DNA of 64,000 nucleotides from Furfurilactobacillus rossiae DSM 15814 (lineage in GTDB: Bacteria; Bacillota; Bacilli; Lactobacillales; Lactobacillaceae), in contig NZ_KE386820.1 of the NCBI RefSeq assembly GCF_000428925.1, positions 1 through 64,000 on the forward strand, read 5' to 3'. Under the pieces are notes generated by a model, which was given only the letters and a program-made list of their open reading frames with translations, was not told where the DNA came from and did no database searches. A program made the position numbers and the translations under genes. Shown here piece by piece: positions 26,408 through 33,854 of the stretch; positions within the stretch are counted from its first letter, which is position 1; each line of letters starts with the position of its first letter.

Positions 26408-26454
26408 ACAAAACTGCCAGAGTGATGAGCAAACTCATCATTCTGGCAGTTTTT
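26408..26454. terminator. Bidirectional terminator between LCP gene and rpsN
   Basis: AAAACTGCCAGA (26410-26421) and TCTGGCAGTTTT pair, with inner ATGAG/CTCAT; A and T runs serve both converging genes. Confidence 0.9.
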
Positions 26455-26493
26455 AGTCAAAACGCATTTATATAAAAGGGCTGAACTAACGCA

Positions 26494-26763
26494 TTACCAG
26501 CTAGCTTTACGTACACCAGGAATTTTGCCTTGCAAGGCGAGCTGACGGAAGTTGAGCCGTGATAGGCCAAACTGGCGCAAGTAAGCATGCGGACGACCAT
26601 CGATCTTATCACGACGGTGAATGCGTACGGGTGAAGCATTTTTCGGCAGGGTGGCGAGCCCAGCGTAGTCATGAGCCGCTTTCATTTGAGCACGTTGATC
26701 AGCGTACTTCGCAACGGTAGCTTCAATGCGTTGTTCTTTAATGATCTTAGATTTTTTTGCCAT
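26494..26763 (-). CDS. rpsN: Ribosomal protein S14, zinc-free (C-) form
   Basis: 89 aa, ending in [11 protein letters not shown], the S14 C-terminus. It has no cysteine, so it lacks the zinc ribbon of the short C+ form; such C- paralogues replace zinc-binding S14 under zinc limitation and are often Zur-controlled. It lies alone, away from the ribosomal protein operons, in line with an accessory copy. AGGAGGAATGAATTCAGTTT precedes ATG on the minus strand. A Zur-like palindrome sits upstream (26830-26848). Its convergent neighbour is the LCP gene. Confidence 0.93.
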   Translation of the reverse strand: MAKKSKIIKEQRIEATVAKYADQRAQMKAAHDYAGLATLPKNASPVRIHRRDKIDGRPHAYLRQFGLSRLNFRQLALQGKIPGVRKASW

Positions 26764-26829
26764 AAACTGAATTCATTCCTCCTAAAATTGACTAACTTCA
26801 TAATGACGATAACAATGCTTGTTTCCAAA

Positions 26830-26848
26830 AACTGTAACGATTACTGTT
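26830..26848. promoter_or_regulatory. Zur-box-like palindrome upstream of rpsN
   Basis: AACTGTAACGATTACTGTT is an inverted repeat (AAC.GTAA-CGA-TTAC.GTT) close to the Firmicute Zur site core GTAATNATTAC. It lies just upstream of a minus-strand promoter TTGGAA/CATTAT with a 17-bp spacer. Confidence 0.5.
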
Positions 26849-26891
26849 TAGTTTAACAGATATGCTTACTAAAACAAAGCATTTTATACGC

Positions 26892-26905
26892 TTGATCCAA
26901 ATCAA
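26892..26905. promoter_or_regulatory. Perfect FNR/Flp box upstream of the Crp/Fnr gene
   Basis: TTGATCCAAATCAA is an exact match to the FNR-type consensus TTGAT-N4-ATCAA. It lies 22 bp before an extended -10 (TGTTACAAT, -10 hexamer at 26928-26933) of the downstream regulator gene, so autoregulation is likely. Confidence 0.8.
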
Positions 26906-26958
26906 GTTTACTTTGGGATTTACCTGTTACAATATCTTGTATATAAGGAGGTGCCAAG

Positions 26959-27642
26959 ATGCGGGAACAGAAACTGGGGACACATGATTGTATTCAACTG
27001 GTACCAATTTTTAAGCAATTGACAGCGATTGAATTACAGCAGGTGAGTGCCATTGTTCATGAACATGTTTATGAAAAGGGCGCAACGCTGTTTAACGCTG
27101 GCGACGAGGCTGACCAGTTGACTATTATTGCCGCTGGTCAGGCCAAAGTTTATCAGCTGGCCGCCAACGGACGTGAACAATTATTATACTTACTTCAGTC
27201 GGGAGATTTCGATGGCGAGGCAGCGCTTTTCAATCCAGTTGCACGGACAAGTTATGCGGAAGCACTGGTGCCAACTCAGGTGTGCTCAATTCAGCGGTCG
27301 GACTTTCAGGCGTTGTTGGCAAAGGCACAGCAACTAGCGCTTGGTATCCTTAATGAATTTGGCAAACGAATCAGTCAACTAGAGGGTAAGGCAACAAGTG
27401 TGACCACGAGTTCAATTGGTGGTCGTCTTGCTGACTATTTAGTTGAAACGGCTGCAAGTTTTCCAGCGCAGACAATGTTCACTTTGCCGCTTCAAAAGAA
27501 GGAAATTGCGGTATACCTTGGTACTACGCCGGAAACGATTAGTCGTAAATTAAATGAATTTCAGACTGCTGGTTGGTTAAAGAAGGGTCGCGGCAATCAA
27601 ATTGCGATTTTAGATGCGGATCAACTTGTATTACAAGAGTAA
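26959..27642 (+). CDS. flp: Crp/Fnr-family regulator, Flp-like
   Basis: 227 aa: N-terminal cyclic-nucleotide-binding fold (about 15-125), dimer helix (about 125-150), and C-terminal Crp-type helix-turn-helix with KKEIAVYLGTTPETISRKLN (about 177-196). There is no FNR-type cysteine cluster for an Fe-S centre, but Cys11 and Cys109 match the spacing of the disulphide-forming pair in Lactobacillus Flp (reported at residues 5 and 112), suggesting a thiol redox switch. AAGGAGGTGCCAAG precedes ATG. A perfect FNR box stands in its promoter, and the divergent neighbour is the zinc-free S14 gene. Confidence 0.85.
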   Translation: MREQKLGTHDCIQLVPIFKQLTAIELQQVSAIVHEHVYEKGATLFNAGDEADQLTIIAAGQAKVYQLAANGREQLLYLLQSGDFDGEAALFNPVARTSYAEALVPTQVCSIQRSDFQALLAKAQQLALGILNEFGKRISQLEGKATSVTTSSIGGRLADYLVETAASFPAQTMFTLPLQKKEIAVYLGTTPETISRKLNEFQTAGWLKKGRGNQIAILDADQLVLQE

Positions 27643-27690
27643 TTTCGGAAAAATTACCCCTAATTTTCAGTTAGAACAGGCGACAAAACT

Positions 27691-27735
27691 AAAGGAGATA
27701 GCGTCTTATGATGATTCAAGGCGTTGTCTCCTTTA
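27691..27735 (+). terminator. Hairpin after flp
   Basis: AAAGGAGA-T-A-G-CG-T-CTT pairs with AAG-G-CG-T-T-G-TCTCCTTT; only a short T tail. The rest of the 538-bp gap to the man operon holds an A/T-rich stretch (27836-27890) and the two cre-bearing promoters. Confidence 0.65.
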
Positions 27736-27954
27736 ATGAACGAATACACTGCATCTTGTACCGTAAATAGACCACAAAAGGAATGAAAGCGAGAGCACTC
27801 GACACCATCTTTTAAACACCCTGAATGGAACCCATATAAAAAGGCAGATAACTTATCAAAAAAATCAAAAATTTTTTAAAAACAGAAAATGCCCGTCTAT
27901 CAACCTGTCTAGTCCATTTTGAAACTTTTCGGACACTTAGGGGGTGATTTGTAC

Positions 27955-27983
27955 TTGATGTAAGCGCTTCACTACGGTATGCT
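27955..27983 (+). promoter_or_regulatory. Upstream man promoter with cre
   Basis: TTGATG (27955-27960) and TATGCT (27978-27983), 17-bp spacer. cre TGTAAGCGCTTCAC (27959-27972) covers the spacer. Confidence 0.6.
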
Positions 27984-28061
27984 AGTCACGTGCTTAAGAT
28001 ATTAGGGACAAGCTTTCACGTACATATCAAGATGGTTTCAACGGATTTTTTTAAACGGGAT

Positions 28062-28099
28062 TGTAAGCGCTTTACTGACAATCATTTAACGGTTATAAT
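28062..28099 (+). promoter_or_regulatory. Main man promoter with second cre
   Basis: -35 TTTACT (28071-28076) and -10 TATAAT (28094-28099), 17-bp spacer. cre TGTAAGCGCTTTAC (28062-28075) overlaps the -35, the position for CcpA repression. No sigma-54 -24/-12 element (TGGCAC-N5-TTGCW) is seen, unlike many Firmicute man operons. Confidence 0.75.
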
Positions 28100-28180
28100 A
28101 CGTATGTAGTGAAAAAGTCAATCTTGTGCCATATAATTGACATTGTTCCTGATTAAGTCGTGAAGGGAGGTGCACGCGAA

Positions 28181-28594
28181 ATGCTAGCAATTGTTTTAGC
28201 CAGTCATGGTAGTTTTGCGGACGGCATCAAGCAATCGGCCACGATGATCTTCGGCGATCAGCAGAAAGTGGCTACCGTGACGTTCATGCCAGATGAAGGT
28301 CCAGATGACTTGAAAAAGAAGTTTGACCAAACACTGGCAAGTTTTGACGAAGATGATCAGGTGTTGTTCCTCGTTGATTTGTGGGGAGGGTCACCGTTCA
28401 ACGTTGCTAGTCGTATCGTTGCCGAGCACACGGACCGGATGGGTCTAATCACTGGTTTGAATCTGGCAATGCTGATTGAGGCGTATACCGTTCGCAACCA
28501 AACATTGGATCAGGTGGTCCCGCACTTAGAGGAAATCGCTAAGGCGGGCGTTAAACATTTGGATTTAACGACACCTGACGAGGAGGTCAACTAA
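28181..28594 (+). CDS. PTS mannose-family EIIA component (stand-alone)
   Basis: 137-aa cytosolic EIIA of the mannose/fructose/sorbose PTS family. The phosphate-accepting histidine is His9 in VLASHG, and LVDLWGGSPFN near 66-76 is the family core. The start is ATG 28181, because AAGGGAGGTG lies 8 nt upstream; the frame also reaches 28160. It is the first gene of the man operon and is a paralogue of the N-terminal half of the EIIAB protein two genes downstream. The stop overlaps the next start (TAATG). Confidence 0.88.
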   Translation: MLAIVLASHGSFADGIKQSATMIFGDQQKVATVTFMPDEGPDDLKKKFDQTLASFDEDDQVLFLVDLWGGSPFNVASRIVAEHTDRMGLITGLNLAMLIEAYTVRNQTLDQVVPHLEEIAKAGVKHLDLTTPDEEVN

Positions 28595-29088
28595 TGAGCA
28601 TGGACATTCGGTTGGTAAGAATTGATTCACGATTATTGCATGGTCAGGTGGCTACGGTTTGGACAAAGGCAATCTCTCCAGATCGCATCCTGGTTGTGTC
28701 AGATGGCGTTGCTAAGGATAACTTGAGGAAAACGTTGATCACGCAGGCTGCACCAGCTGGTGTAGAGGTCAATGTGATTCCGGTTGATAAATTGATTTCA
28801 GTTTATCAAGATCCACGGTTTGACCAAGTCAAGGCGTTCTTGTTGTTCGAAACTCCGCGCGATGTGCTACGCGTTGTTAAAAGCGGCGTTGAGATTAAAT
28901 CCGTTAACATCGGTAGCCTGAGCTTTACGGATGGCAAAAAGATGGTTACGGATGCCGTTGCAATTGGTGGAGATGATGCACAAACTTTCCGCGAATTGCA
29001 TAATGCGGGCGTCGAATTGGAAGTACGAAAGGTGCCAACGGATAAAAAACGTGATTTAATGGCGTTGTTGGCGCAGGAAGGCATCTGA
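28594..29088 (+). CDS. PTS mannose-family EIIB component (stand-alone)
   Basis: 164-aa EIIB, with the phosphorylated histidine His16 in IDSRLLHGQVATVW. It passes phosphate from EIIA to the incoming hexose. The start codon overlaps the EIIA stop by one base, which implies translational coupling. It is a paralogue of the C-terminal half of the downstream EIIAB fusion. An 84-nt gap with a fresh GGAGGG separates it from EIIAB. Confidence 0.88.
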   Translation: MSMDIRLVRIDSRLLHGQVATVWTKAISPDRILVVSDGVAKDNLRKTLITQAAPAGVEVNVIPVDKLISVYQDPRFDQVKAFLLFETPRDVLRVVKSGVEIKSVNIGSLSFTDGKKMVTDAVAIGGDDAQTFRELHNAGVELEVRKVPTDKKRDLMALLAQEGI

Positions 29089-29172
29089 TTTGATTTCCAG
29101 TAGCCTTTAGTTAAAACTAAATGTTGCGAATGATTAATGGCTTCACATTTTATTAATTTAGGAGGGACACAC

Positions 29173-30165
29173 ATGGTAGGGATTATCTTAGCCAGTCATG
29201 GCGGCTTTGCTGAAGGTATTTACCAATCAGGTGAAATGATCTTCGGCAAACAGGAGAACGTGCAAACGGTCACCTTGCTGCCAAGTGAAGGCCCAGATGA
29301 TGTCCACGCCAAGTTCGAAAAAGCAGTATCAACGTTTGATGATCAAGATCAAGTGTTGATTCTGATCGACCTTTGGGGTGGAACACCATTTAATCAGGCA
29401 AACAGCCTGTTTGAAGAACACAAGGATAAGTGGGCTATTGTGACCGGCATGAACTTGCCAATGGTCATTGAAGCTTACGGTTCCCGGATGACAATGGATA
29501 ACGCACATGAAATTGCTGCGCATATCCTACAAACGGCAAAAGATGGTGTACGCATCAAGCCAGAGTCGTTACAGCCAAAGGAAGAAGCATCCAAGGCTGA
29601 CACTGGCAGTAACCAGCCAAAAGCCGCAATTGCGCCAGGAACAGTCTTAGGCGATGGGCACATTAAGTTTGGATTGGTACGTGTCGACTCACGTCTACTT
29701 CACGGGCAAGTTGCCACTGCATGGACCCGTTCTGTTAATCCAGACCGCATTATCGTTGTTTCAGATAATGTTGCCAAGGATAAGCTACGTAAGAACATGA
29801 TCGTTGAGGCAACACCACCGGGTGTTAAAGCCAACGTTATCCCAGTCGACAAGATGATTGAGGTTGCCAAGGATCCTCGTTTTGGTGCCACAAAGGCGTT
29901 GGTTTTGTTTGAAACACCAGAAGACGCATTACGTGCCATTCAGGGTGGTGTGGATATCAAGACGTTGAATATCGGTTCAATGGCTCACTCAGCTGGCAAA
30001 GTTGCTGTCAGCAAGGTTCTGTCACTTGGTAAAGAAGACGTTGAGACCTTCGATAAACTTAAGCAAGCGGGCATTAAGTTCGACGTTCGGAAAGTGCCGG
30101 ATGATTCATCAGCCAACATGGACGACATCGTTGAAAAGGCTCGTAAAGAACTACAAAATTCATAA
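29173..30165 (+). CDS. manL: PTS mannose EIIAB fusion
   Basis: 330 aa: EIIA domain (about 1-125, His9 in ILASHGG), an Ala/Gln/Lys-rich linker (about 135-160), and EIIB domain (about 164-330, His177 in SRLLHGQ). This is the usual ManL/ManX arrangement of Firmicute glucose/mannose permeases. The start is ATG 29173 with GGAGGG 6 nt upstream; an in-frame ATG at 29137 lacks a site. Together with the two preceding genes the operon encodes two EIIA and two EIIB domains but single EIIC and EIID. Confidence 0.92.
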   Translation: MVGIILASHGGFAEGIYQSGEMIFGKQENVQTVTLLPSEGPDDVHAKFEKAVSTFDDQDQVLILIDLWGGTPFNQANSLFEEHKDKWAIVTGMNLPMVIEAYGSRMTMDNAHEIAAHILQTAKDGVRIKPESLQPKEEASKADTGSNQPKAAIAPGTVLGDGHIKFGLVRVDSRLLHGQVATAWTRSVNPDRIIVVSDNVAKDKLRKNMIVEATPPGVKANVIPVDKMIEVAKDPRFGATKALVLFETPEDALRAIQGGVDIKTLNIGSMAHSAGKVAVSKVLSLGKEDVETFDKLKQAGIKFDVRKVPDDSSANMDDIVEKARKELQNS

Positions 30166-30195
30166 TTTTTACCACATAGATAGGAGGATTTTCAA

Positions 30196-31005
30196 ATGTC
30201 TGCTATATCAATGATTCTTGTTGTAATCGTTGCATTCTTTGCCGGCATGGAAGGAATCTTGGATGAATTTGAATTTCATCAACCCTTAATCGCTTGTACG
30301 TTAATTGGCTTAGTTACAGGTCAATTGACAGCCGGACTTATTTTGGGTGGTTCCCTTCAAATGATTGCCTTAGGTTGGGCAAACATTGGTGCCGCTGTTG
30401 CACCCGATGCCGCATTGGCATCAGTCGCATCTGCTATTATTTTGGTTCAAGGTGGTCAAGGAACTAAGGGTATTGGTTCAGCTATCGCGATTGCGATTCC
30501 ACTGGCCGTTGCCGGTTTGTTCTTAACCATGATTGTTCGTACCATCACGGTTGCTATCATCCACATTATGGATGCAGCGGCTGAAAAAGGTAACTACCGC
30601 ACGATTGATATGTGGCAAGTAATTTGTATTTGTTTACAAGGTTTGCGGATTGCGATTCCAGCAGCGTTACTGCTGATTATCCCAGCTTCACAAGTTCGGG
30701 CAATGCTTGAAGCAATGCCTGCATGGTTATCAGATGGGATGGCCATTGGTGGTGGCATGGTTGTTGCCGTTGGGTACGCCATGGTTATCAACATGATGGC
30801 TTCTTCCGAAGTTTGGCCTTTCTTCGCAATTGGTTTTGCACTTGCTGCATTGACTGACCTGACTCTAATTGCTATTGGTACTATCGGCCTTTCCATGGCT
30901 CTGATGTACTTGAAGCTCGATGAACATGGTTCAAATGGCGGTAACGGAGGCGGTGGCAACAATAACACCGGTGATCCGTTAGGCGACATTTTGGACGACT
31001 ATTAA
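30196..31005 (+). CDS. manM: PTS mannose EIIC membrane component
   Basis: 269-aa integral membrane protein that forms the sugar channel with EIID. It has multiple hydrophobic segments and the family pattern GLVTGQLTAGLILGGSLQM with the following ALGWANIGAAVAPDAALAS. A hydrophilic Gly/Asn-rich tail (GSNGGNGGGGNNNTG) ends the protein. GATAGGAGG precedes ATG. It follows EIIAB by 30 nt. EIIC/EIID of this family also serve as receptors for some class IIa bacteriocins. Confidence 0.92.
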   Translation: MSAISMILVVIVAFFAGMEGILDEFEFHQPLIACTLIGLVTGQLTAGLILGGSLQMIALGWANIGAAVAPDAALASVASAIILVQGGQGTKGIGSAIAIAIPLAVAGLFLTMIVRTITVAIIHIMDAAAEKGNYRTIDMWQVICICLQGLRIAIPAALLLIIPASQVRAMLEAMPAWLSDGMAIGGGMVVAVGYAMVINMMASSEVWPFFAIGFALAALTDLTLIAIGTIGLSMALMYLKLDEHGSNGGNGGGGNNNTGDPLGDILDDY

Positions 31006-31026
31006 AATTAGGGGAGGGAAACGAAA

Positions 31027-31962
31027 ATGGCTGATAATAAAACTGATACTAAAAAGATTAGTTTAACAAGAAACGACCGTTTAAAGGTTGCTTGGCGGTC
31101 AACGTTCATTCAAGGTTCTTGGAACTATGAACGTATGCAAAACGGTGGTTGGCTATATTCACTCATGCCTGCCCTGAACAAGTTATATACAAAAAAAGAA
31201 GACCGAATTGCCGCTTACAAACGTCATTTGGAATTCTTCAATACTCACCCATACTTAGCTTCACCAATTATTGGTGTTACGCTAGCCTTAGAAGAAGATC
31301 GTGCCAATGGTGCGCCCGTTGACGATGTTGCCATTCAAGGGGTTAAAGTTGGGATGATGGGTCCGTTAGCCGGTGTTGGTGACCCAGTCTTCTGGTACAC
31401 CGTTCGTCCTATTGTTGGTGCCTTAGGTGCATCATTGGCGATTGCCGGTAACATTGTCGGACCAATTCTGTTCTTCGTTCTTTGGAACTTGATCCGTTGG
31501 GCATTTATGTGGTACACCCAAGAATTTGGTTACCGTGCCGGTTCACGGATTACCGATGACTTATCTGGTGGTTTATTACAGAAAGTTACTCGTGGCGCTT
31601 CCATGATGGGGATGTTTGTAATTGGAGCCCTGATTCAGCGTTGGGTTAAGATTGACTTTAAGCCTGTTGTTTCACGGATCACCCAACAAAAAGGTGCCTT
31701 CATTGACTGGAACCATCTCCCAAGTGGGGCTGCCGGTATCCACAAGGCCTTGACTGAGTATAACTTAGGTAAGGGTTTGTCATTAGACAAAGTTAAAGTG
31801 ACGACATTGCAAGATAACTTGGATCAATTAATTCCTGGTTTAGCTGCTCTGTTACTGACCTTCTTATGTATGTGGTTATTAAAGAAGAAAGTTTCACCAA
31901 TCATCATCATTCTTGGTATTTTCATCTTTGGTATTTTACTTCACGTGGTTGGTTGGCTTTAA
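31027..31962 (+). CDS. manN: PTS mannose EIID membrane component
   Basis: 311 aa. The soluble N-terminal part contains the family signatures ERMQNGGWLYSLMPAL and GPLAGVGDPVFWYTVRPI, and C-terminal hydrophobic segments end at about residue 310. It pairs with EIIC. GGGGAGGGAAACGAAA precedes ATG, 21 nt after EIIC. Confidence 0.93.
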   Translation: MADNKTDTKKISLTRNDRLKVAWRSTFIQGSWNYERMQNGGWLYSLMPALNKLYTKKEDRIAAYKRHLEFFNTHPYLASPIIGVTLALEEDRANGAPVDDVAIQGVKVGMMGPLAGVGDPVFWYTVRPIVGALGASLAIAGNIVGPILFFVLWNLIRWAFMWYTQEFGYRAGSRITDDLSGGLLQKVTRGASMMGMFVIGALIQRWVKIDFKPVVSRITQQKGAFIDWNHLPSGAAGIHKALTEYNLGKGLSLDKVKVTTLQDNLDQLIPGLAALLLTFLCMWLLKKKVSPIIIILGIFIFGILLHVVGWL

Positions 31963-31981
31963 CCAAAAGTTACGGTTTGTT

Positions 31982-32020
31982 AGGGGCACTCATTTTCGGA
32001 CAACCGAAAGTAAGTGCCCT
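31982..32020 (+). terminator. Hairpin between manN and manO
   Basis: GGGGCACT...TTTTCGG pairs with CCGAAA...AGTGCCCTT. There is no strong T-run, so it may only weaken read-through into manO or protect the mRNA end. Confidence 0.5.
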
Positions 32021-32052
32021 TGGCATTATAAATAAGTTATTGTTGCTGCGTT

Positions 32053-32080
32053 TGAAAATCGTGATTAACGTAGTATGATG
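32053..32080 (+). promoter_or_regulatory. Possible own promoter of manO
   Basis: TTGAAA (32053-32058) and TATGAT (32075-32080), 16-bp spacer. Confidence 0.5.
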
Positions 32081-32117
32081 CGGATAGGCGTTTGAATACA
32101 GGTTAGGAGAGAAGAAC

Positions 32118-32519
32118 ATGGTTGAATCACTGAATACAAAGGTTGAAATGGTTATCGATGGTACTTCCTATATGGGGCTGGGCGACTACGGCAAGATTAT
32201 GGTCGGTGATAAGGCCTTTGAGTTTTACAACGATCGTGACAGCAATAAGTTTATCCAGATTCCATGGGAGGATGTCGATTTAGTGATCGCCTCTGTGATG
32301 TTCAAGGGTAAAGTGATTCCTCGTTATGCGCTTCAAACAACTCGGAACGGAACTTATAAGTTTTCCTCACGACATCCTAAAGCTGTGCTTCGTGCCATTC
32401 GTAATCACGTTGATGCGGATCATATTGTTCGTTCGTTGACGTTCTTTCAGGTTATGCGCCGTAATCTAAAGGCACTGTTCACCCGGCGCCCACGATCAAG
32501 GAAACAAAAGCAACAGTAA
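32118..32519 (+). CDS. manO: ManO, DUF956 family
   Basis: 133-aa soluble protein of the DUF956 family that accompanies mannose PTS operons in lactobacilli and streptococci. Its function is not settled; a regulatory role in the permease has been proposed. The sequence is beta-rich in the first two thirds (IDGTSYMGLGDYGKIMVGDK) and ends in a basic RRPRSRKQKQQ tail. TTAGGAGAGAAGAAC precedes ATG. It lies 155 nt after manN, behind a hairpin and its own possible promoter. Confidence 0.88.
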   Translation: MVESLNTKVEMVIDGTSYMGLGDYGKIMVGDKAFEFYNDRDSNKFIQIPWEDVDLVIASVMFKGKVIPRYALQTTRNGTYKFSSRHPKAVLRAIRNHVDADHIVRSLTFFQVMRRNLKALFTRRPRSRKQKQQ

Positions 32520-32537
32520 TTAACCGTCAAAATTGTA

Positions 32538-32586
32538 AACGCCACGTACTGTCACTTGCTGGCAGTATGTGGTGTTTTTGCTTTTT
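32538..32586 (+). terminator. Terminator of the man operon
   Basis: AACGCCACGTACTG pairs with CAGTATGTGGTGTT, followed by T-rich sequence. Confidence 0.85.
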
Positions 32587-32663
32587 AATCACGTTAAAAG
32601 GGAGTGCTATACTAGAAATCATTAACTAAAATATTAACTAATAGAAAGAATGACTGTAAATTC

Positions 32664-33611
32664 ATGGGAATCTTTTTTGAAAGTGCACAGGGTGTTTTAA
32701 TTATTATTCTGATGGTGGCTGTGGGATATGTCCTCGCAGGCAAAGGGTGGTTCAATGAGAACTCAACGAGATTGTTGGCTAAGTTGGTCACCCAGATAGC
32801 TTTGCCCCCATACATGATTATTTCTATTACACGGGATTTTTCCAAACGCGAATTGTATGCCTTATTGCCCGATTTACGTTTCCCTGTCATTTCAATGATG
32901 CTGCTGATGATTCTTGCGTGGGGACTGGTGTACGTGTTGCGAATCGATCCCAGCCGCAGGGGGCTTTTTACCTCCATGTTTTTTAATTCCAACACGGTGT
33001 TTGTCGGGCTACCAATTAACATGGCCATCTTTGGCACTAAGAGCTTGCCATACGTTTTGGTATATTACATGGCCAATACGACGATCTTTTGGACGATCGG
33101 CGTTTACTTTATTCAACGTGATGGCTCAGTGGGAGAGCATCTTACGTTTGGCATGATTTTGCGTAAAATTTTCTCTGCGCCACTGATTGGGTTCATGATT
33201 GGGGTTGTTCTTGTCTTGATCAATGTGCATTTGCCAAAGTTCTTGAACCAAACGTTCACGTATCTGGGTGGTTTGACGATACCGTTATCCATGCTCTTCA
33301 TAGGTGTTTCCGTGTACAATGCAGGCCTTAAGAATATGCGGTTGAATCGAAGCAGCTTGGGTGTCTTGTCTGGGCGGTTCATCTTTGCGCCGGTTTTGAT
33401 GATATTACTTGTTATGCATGCAGACATGCCGACACTGATGAAGCAAGTTTTCATTCTGCAGTCCTGTATGCCGGTAATGACAAACGCACCTGTGGTTGCT
33501 AAGTTGTATCATGCAGACGCTGATTTTGCATCAATTATGGTTACAGAAACGACACTAATGTCACTTATCGTGGTCCCAATCATGATGGTTTTAATTCAAA
33601 AAGTGGTTTGA
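32664..33611 (+). CDS. AEC family transporter (auxin efflux carrier/malate permease type)
   Basis: 315 aa with about ten hydrophobic segments in two inverted halves (about 8-150 and 165-312), the pattern of AEC transporters. Bacterial members such as MleP carry malate or other organic acids; the substrate here cannot be assigned, and no malolactic gene is nearby. The start at 32664 has only a weak AGAAAGAATG site, and no better in-frame start exists. An extended -10, TGCTATACT (-10 hexamer 32608-32613), is upstream. Confidence 0.85.
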   Translation: MGIFFESAQGVLIIILMVAVGYVLAGKGWFNENSTRLLAKLVTQIALPPYMIISITRDFSKRELYALLPDLRFPVISMMLLMILAWGLVYVLRIDPSRRGLFTSMFFNSNTVFVGLPINMAIFGTKSLPYVLVYYMANTTIFWTIGVYFIQRDGSVGEHLTFGMILRKIFSAPLIGFMIGVVLVLINVHLPKFLNQTFTYLGGLTIPLSMLFIGVSVYNAGLKNMRLNRSSLGVLSGRFIFAPVLMILLVMHADMPTLMKQVFILQSCMPVMTNAPVVAKLYHADADFASIMVTETTLMSLIVVPIMMVLIQKVV

Positions 33612-33718
33612 TCCTTAGGAAATTCGTAATAACTTCACTTTTTCTTAATTTTTTTGTGCCCGCATGTTTGACAATAAGTTGCGTTAAACCGCGTTTTCAA
33701 GAACTTTTCATGGCACAA

Positions 33719-33735
33719 TGTAACACTGCTGTAAC
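33719..33735 (+). promoter_or_regulatory. WalR (YycF) box upstream of the LysM/CHAP hydrolase
   Basis: TGTAACACTGCTGTAAC exactly fits the WalR consensus TGTWAH-N5-TGTWAH. A further GTAAC follows at 33740-33744 and a TTATAT -10-like box at 33751-33756. Control by the essential WalRK system is typical for wall hydrolase genes. Confidence 0.7.
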
Positions 33736-33854
33736 ATTCGTAACAAAGTGTTATATGGCTGGTATGGACCTGTTACACGCGAAGACTAGTATTAATCACA
33801 GTAATTGCTACATAGAGTCGTTCAAACGGGATGAATTGTTTAGGAGTGAATAAC

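Noticed and set aside
26415-26450. Further copy of the AGAGTGATG repeat
   Set aside because: The AGAGTGATG here is simply the 5' arm of the bidirectional terminator between the LCP gene and rpsN; the following sequence does not match the repeat.
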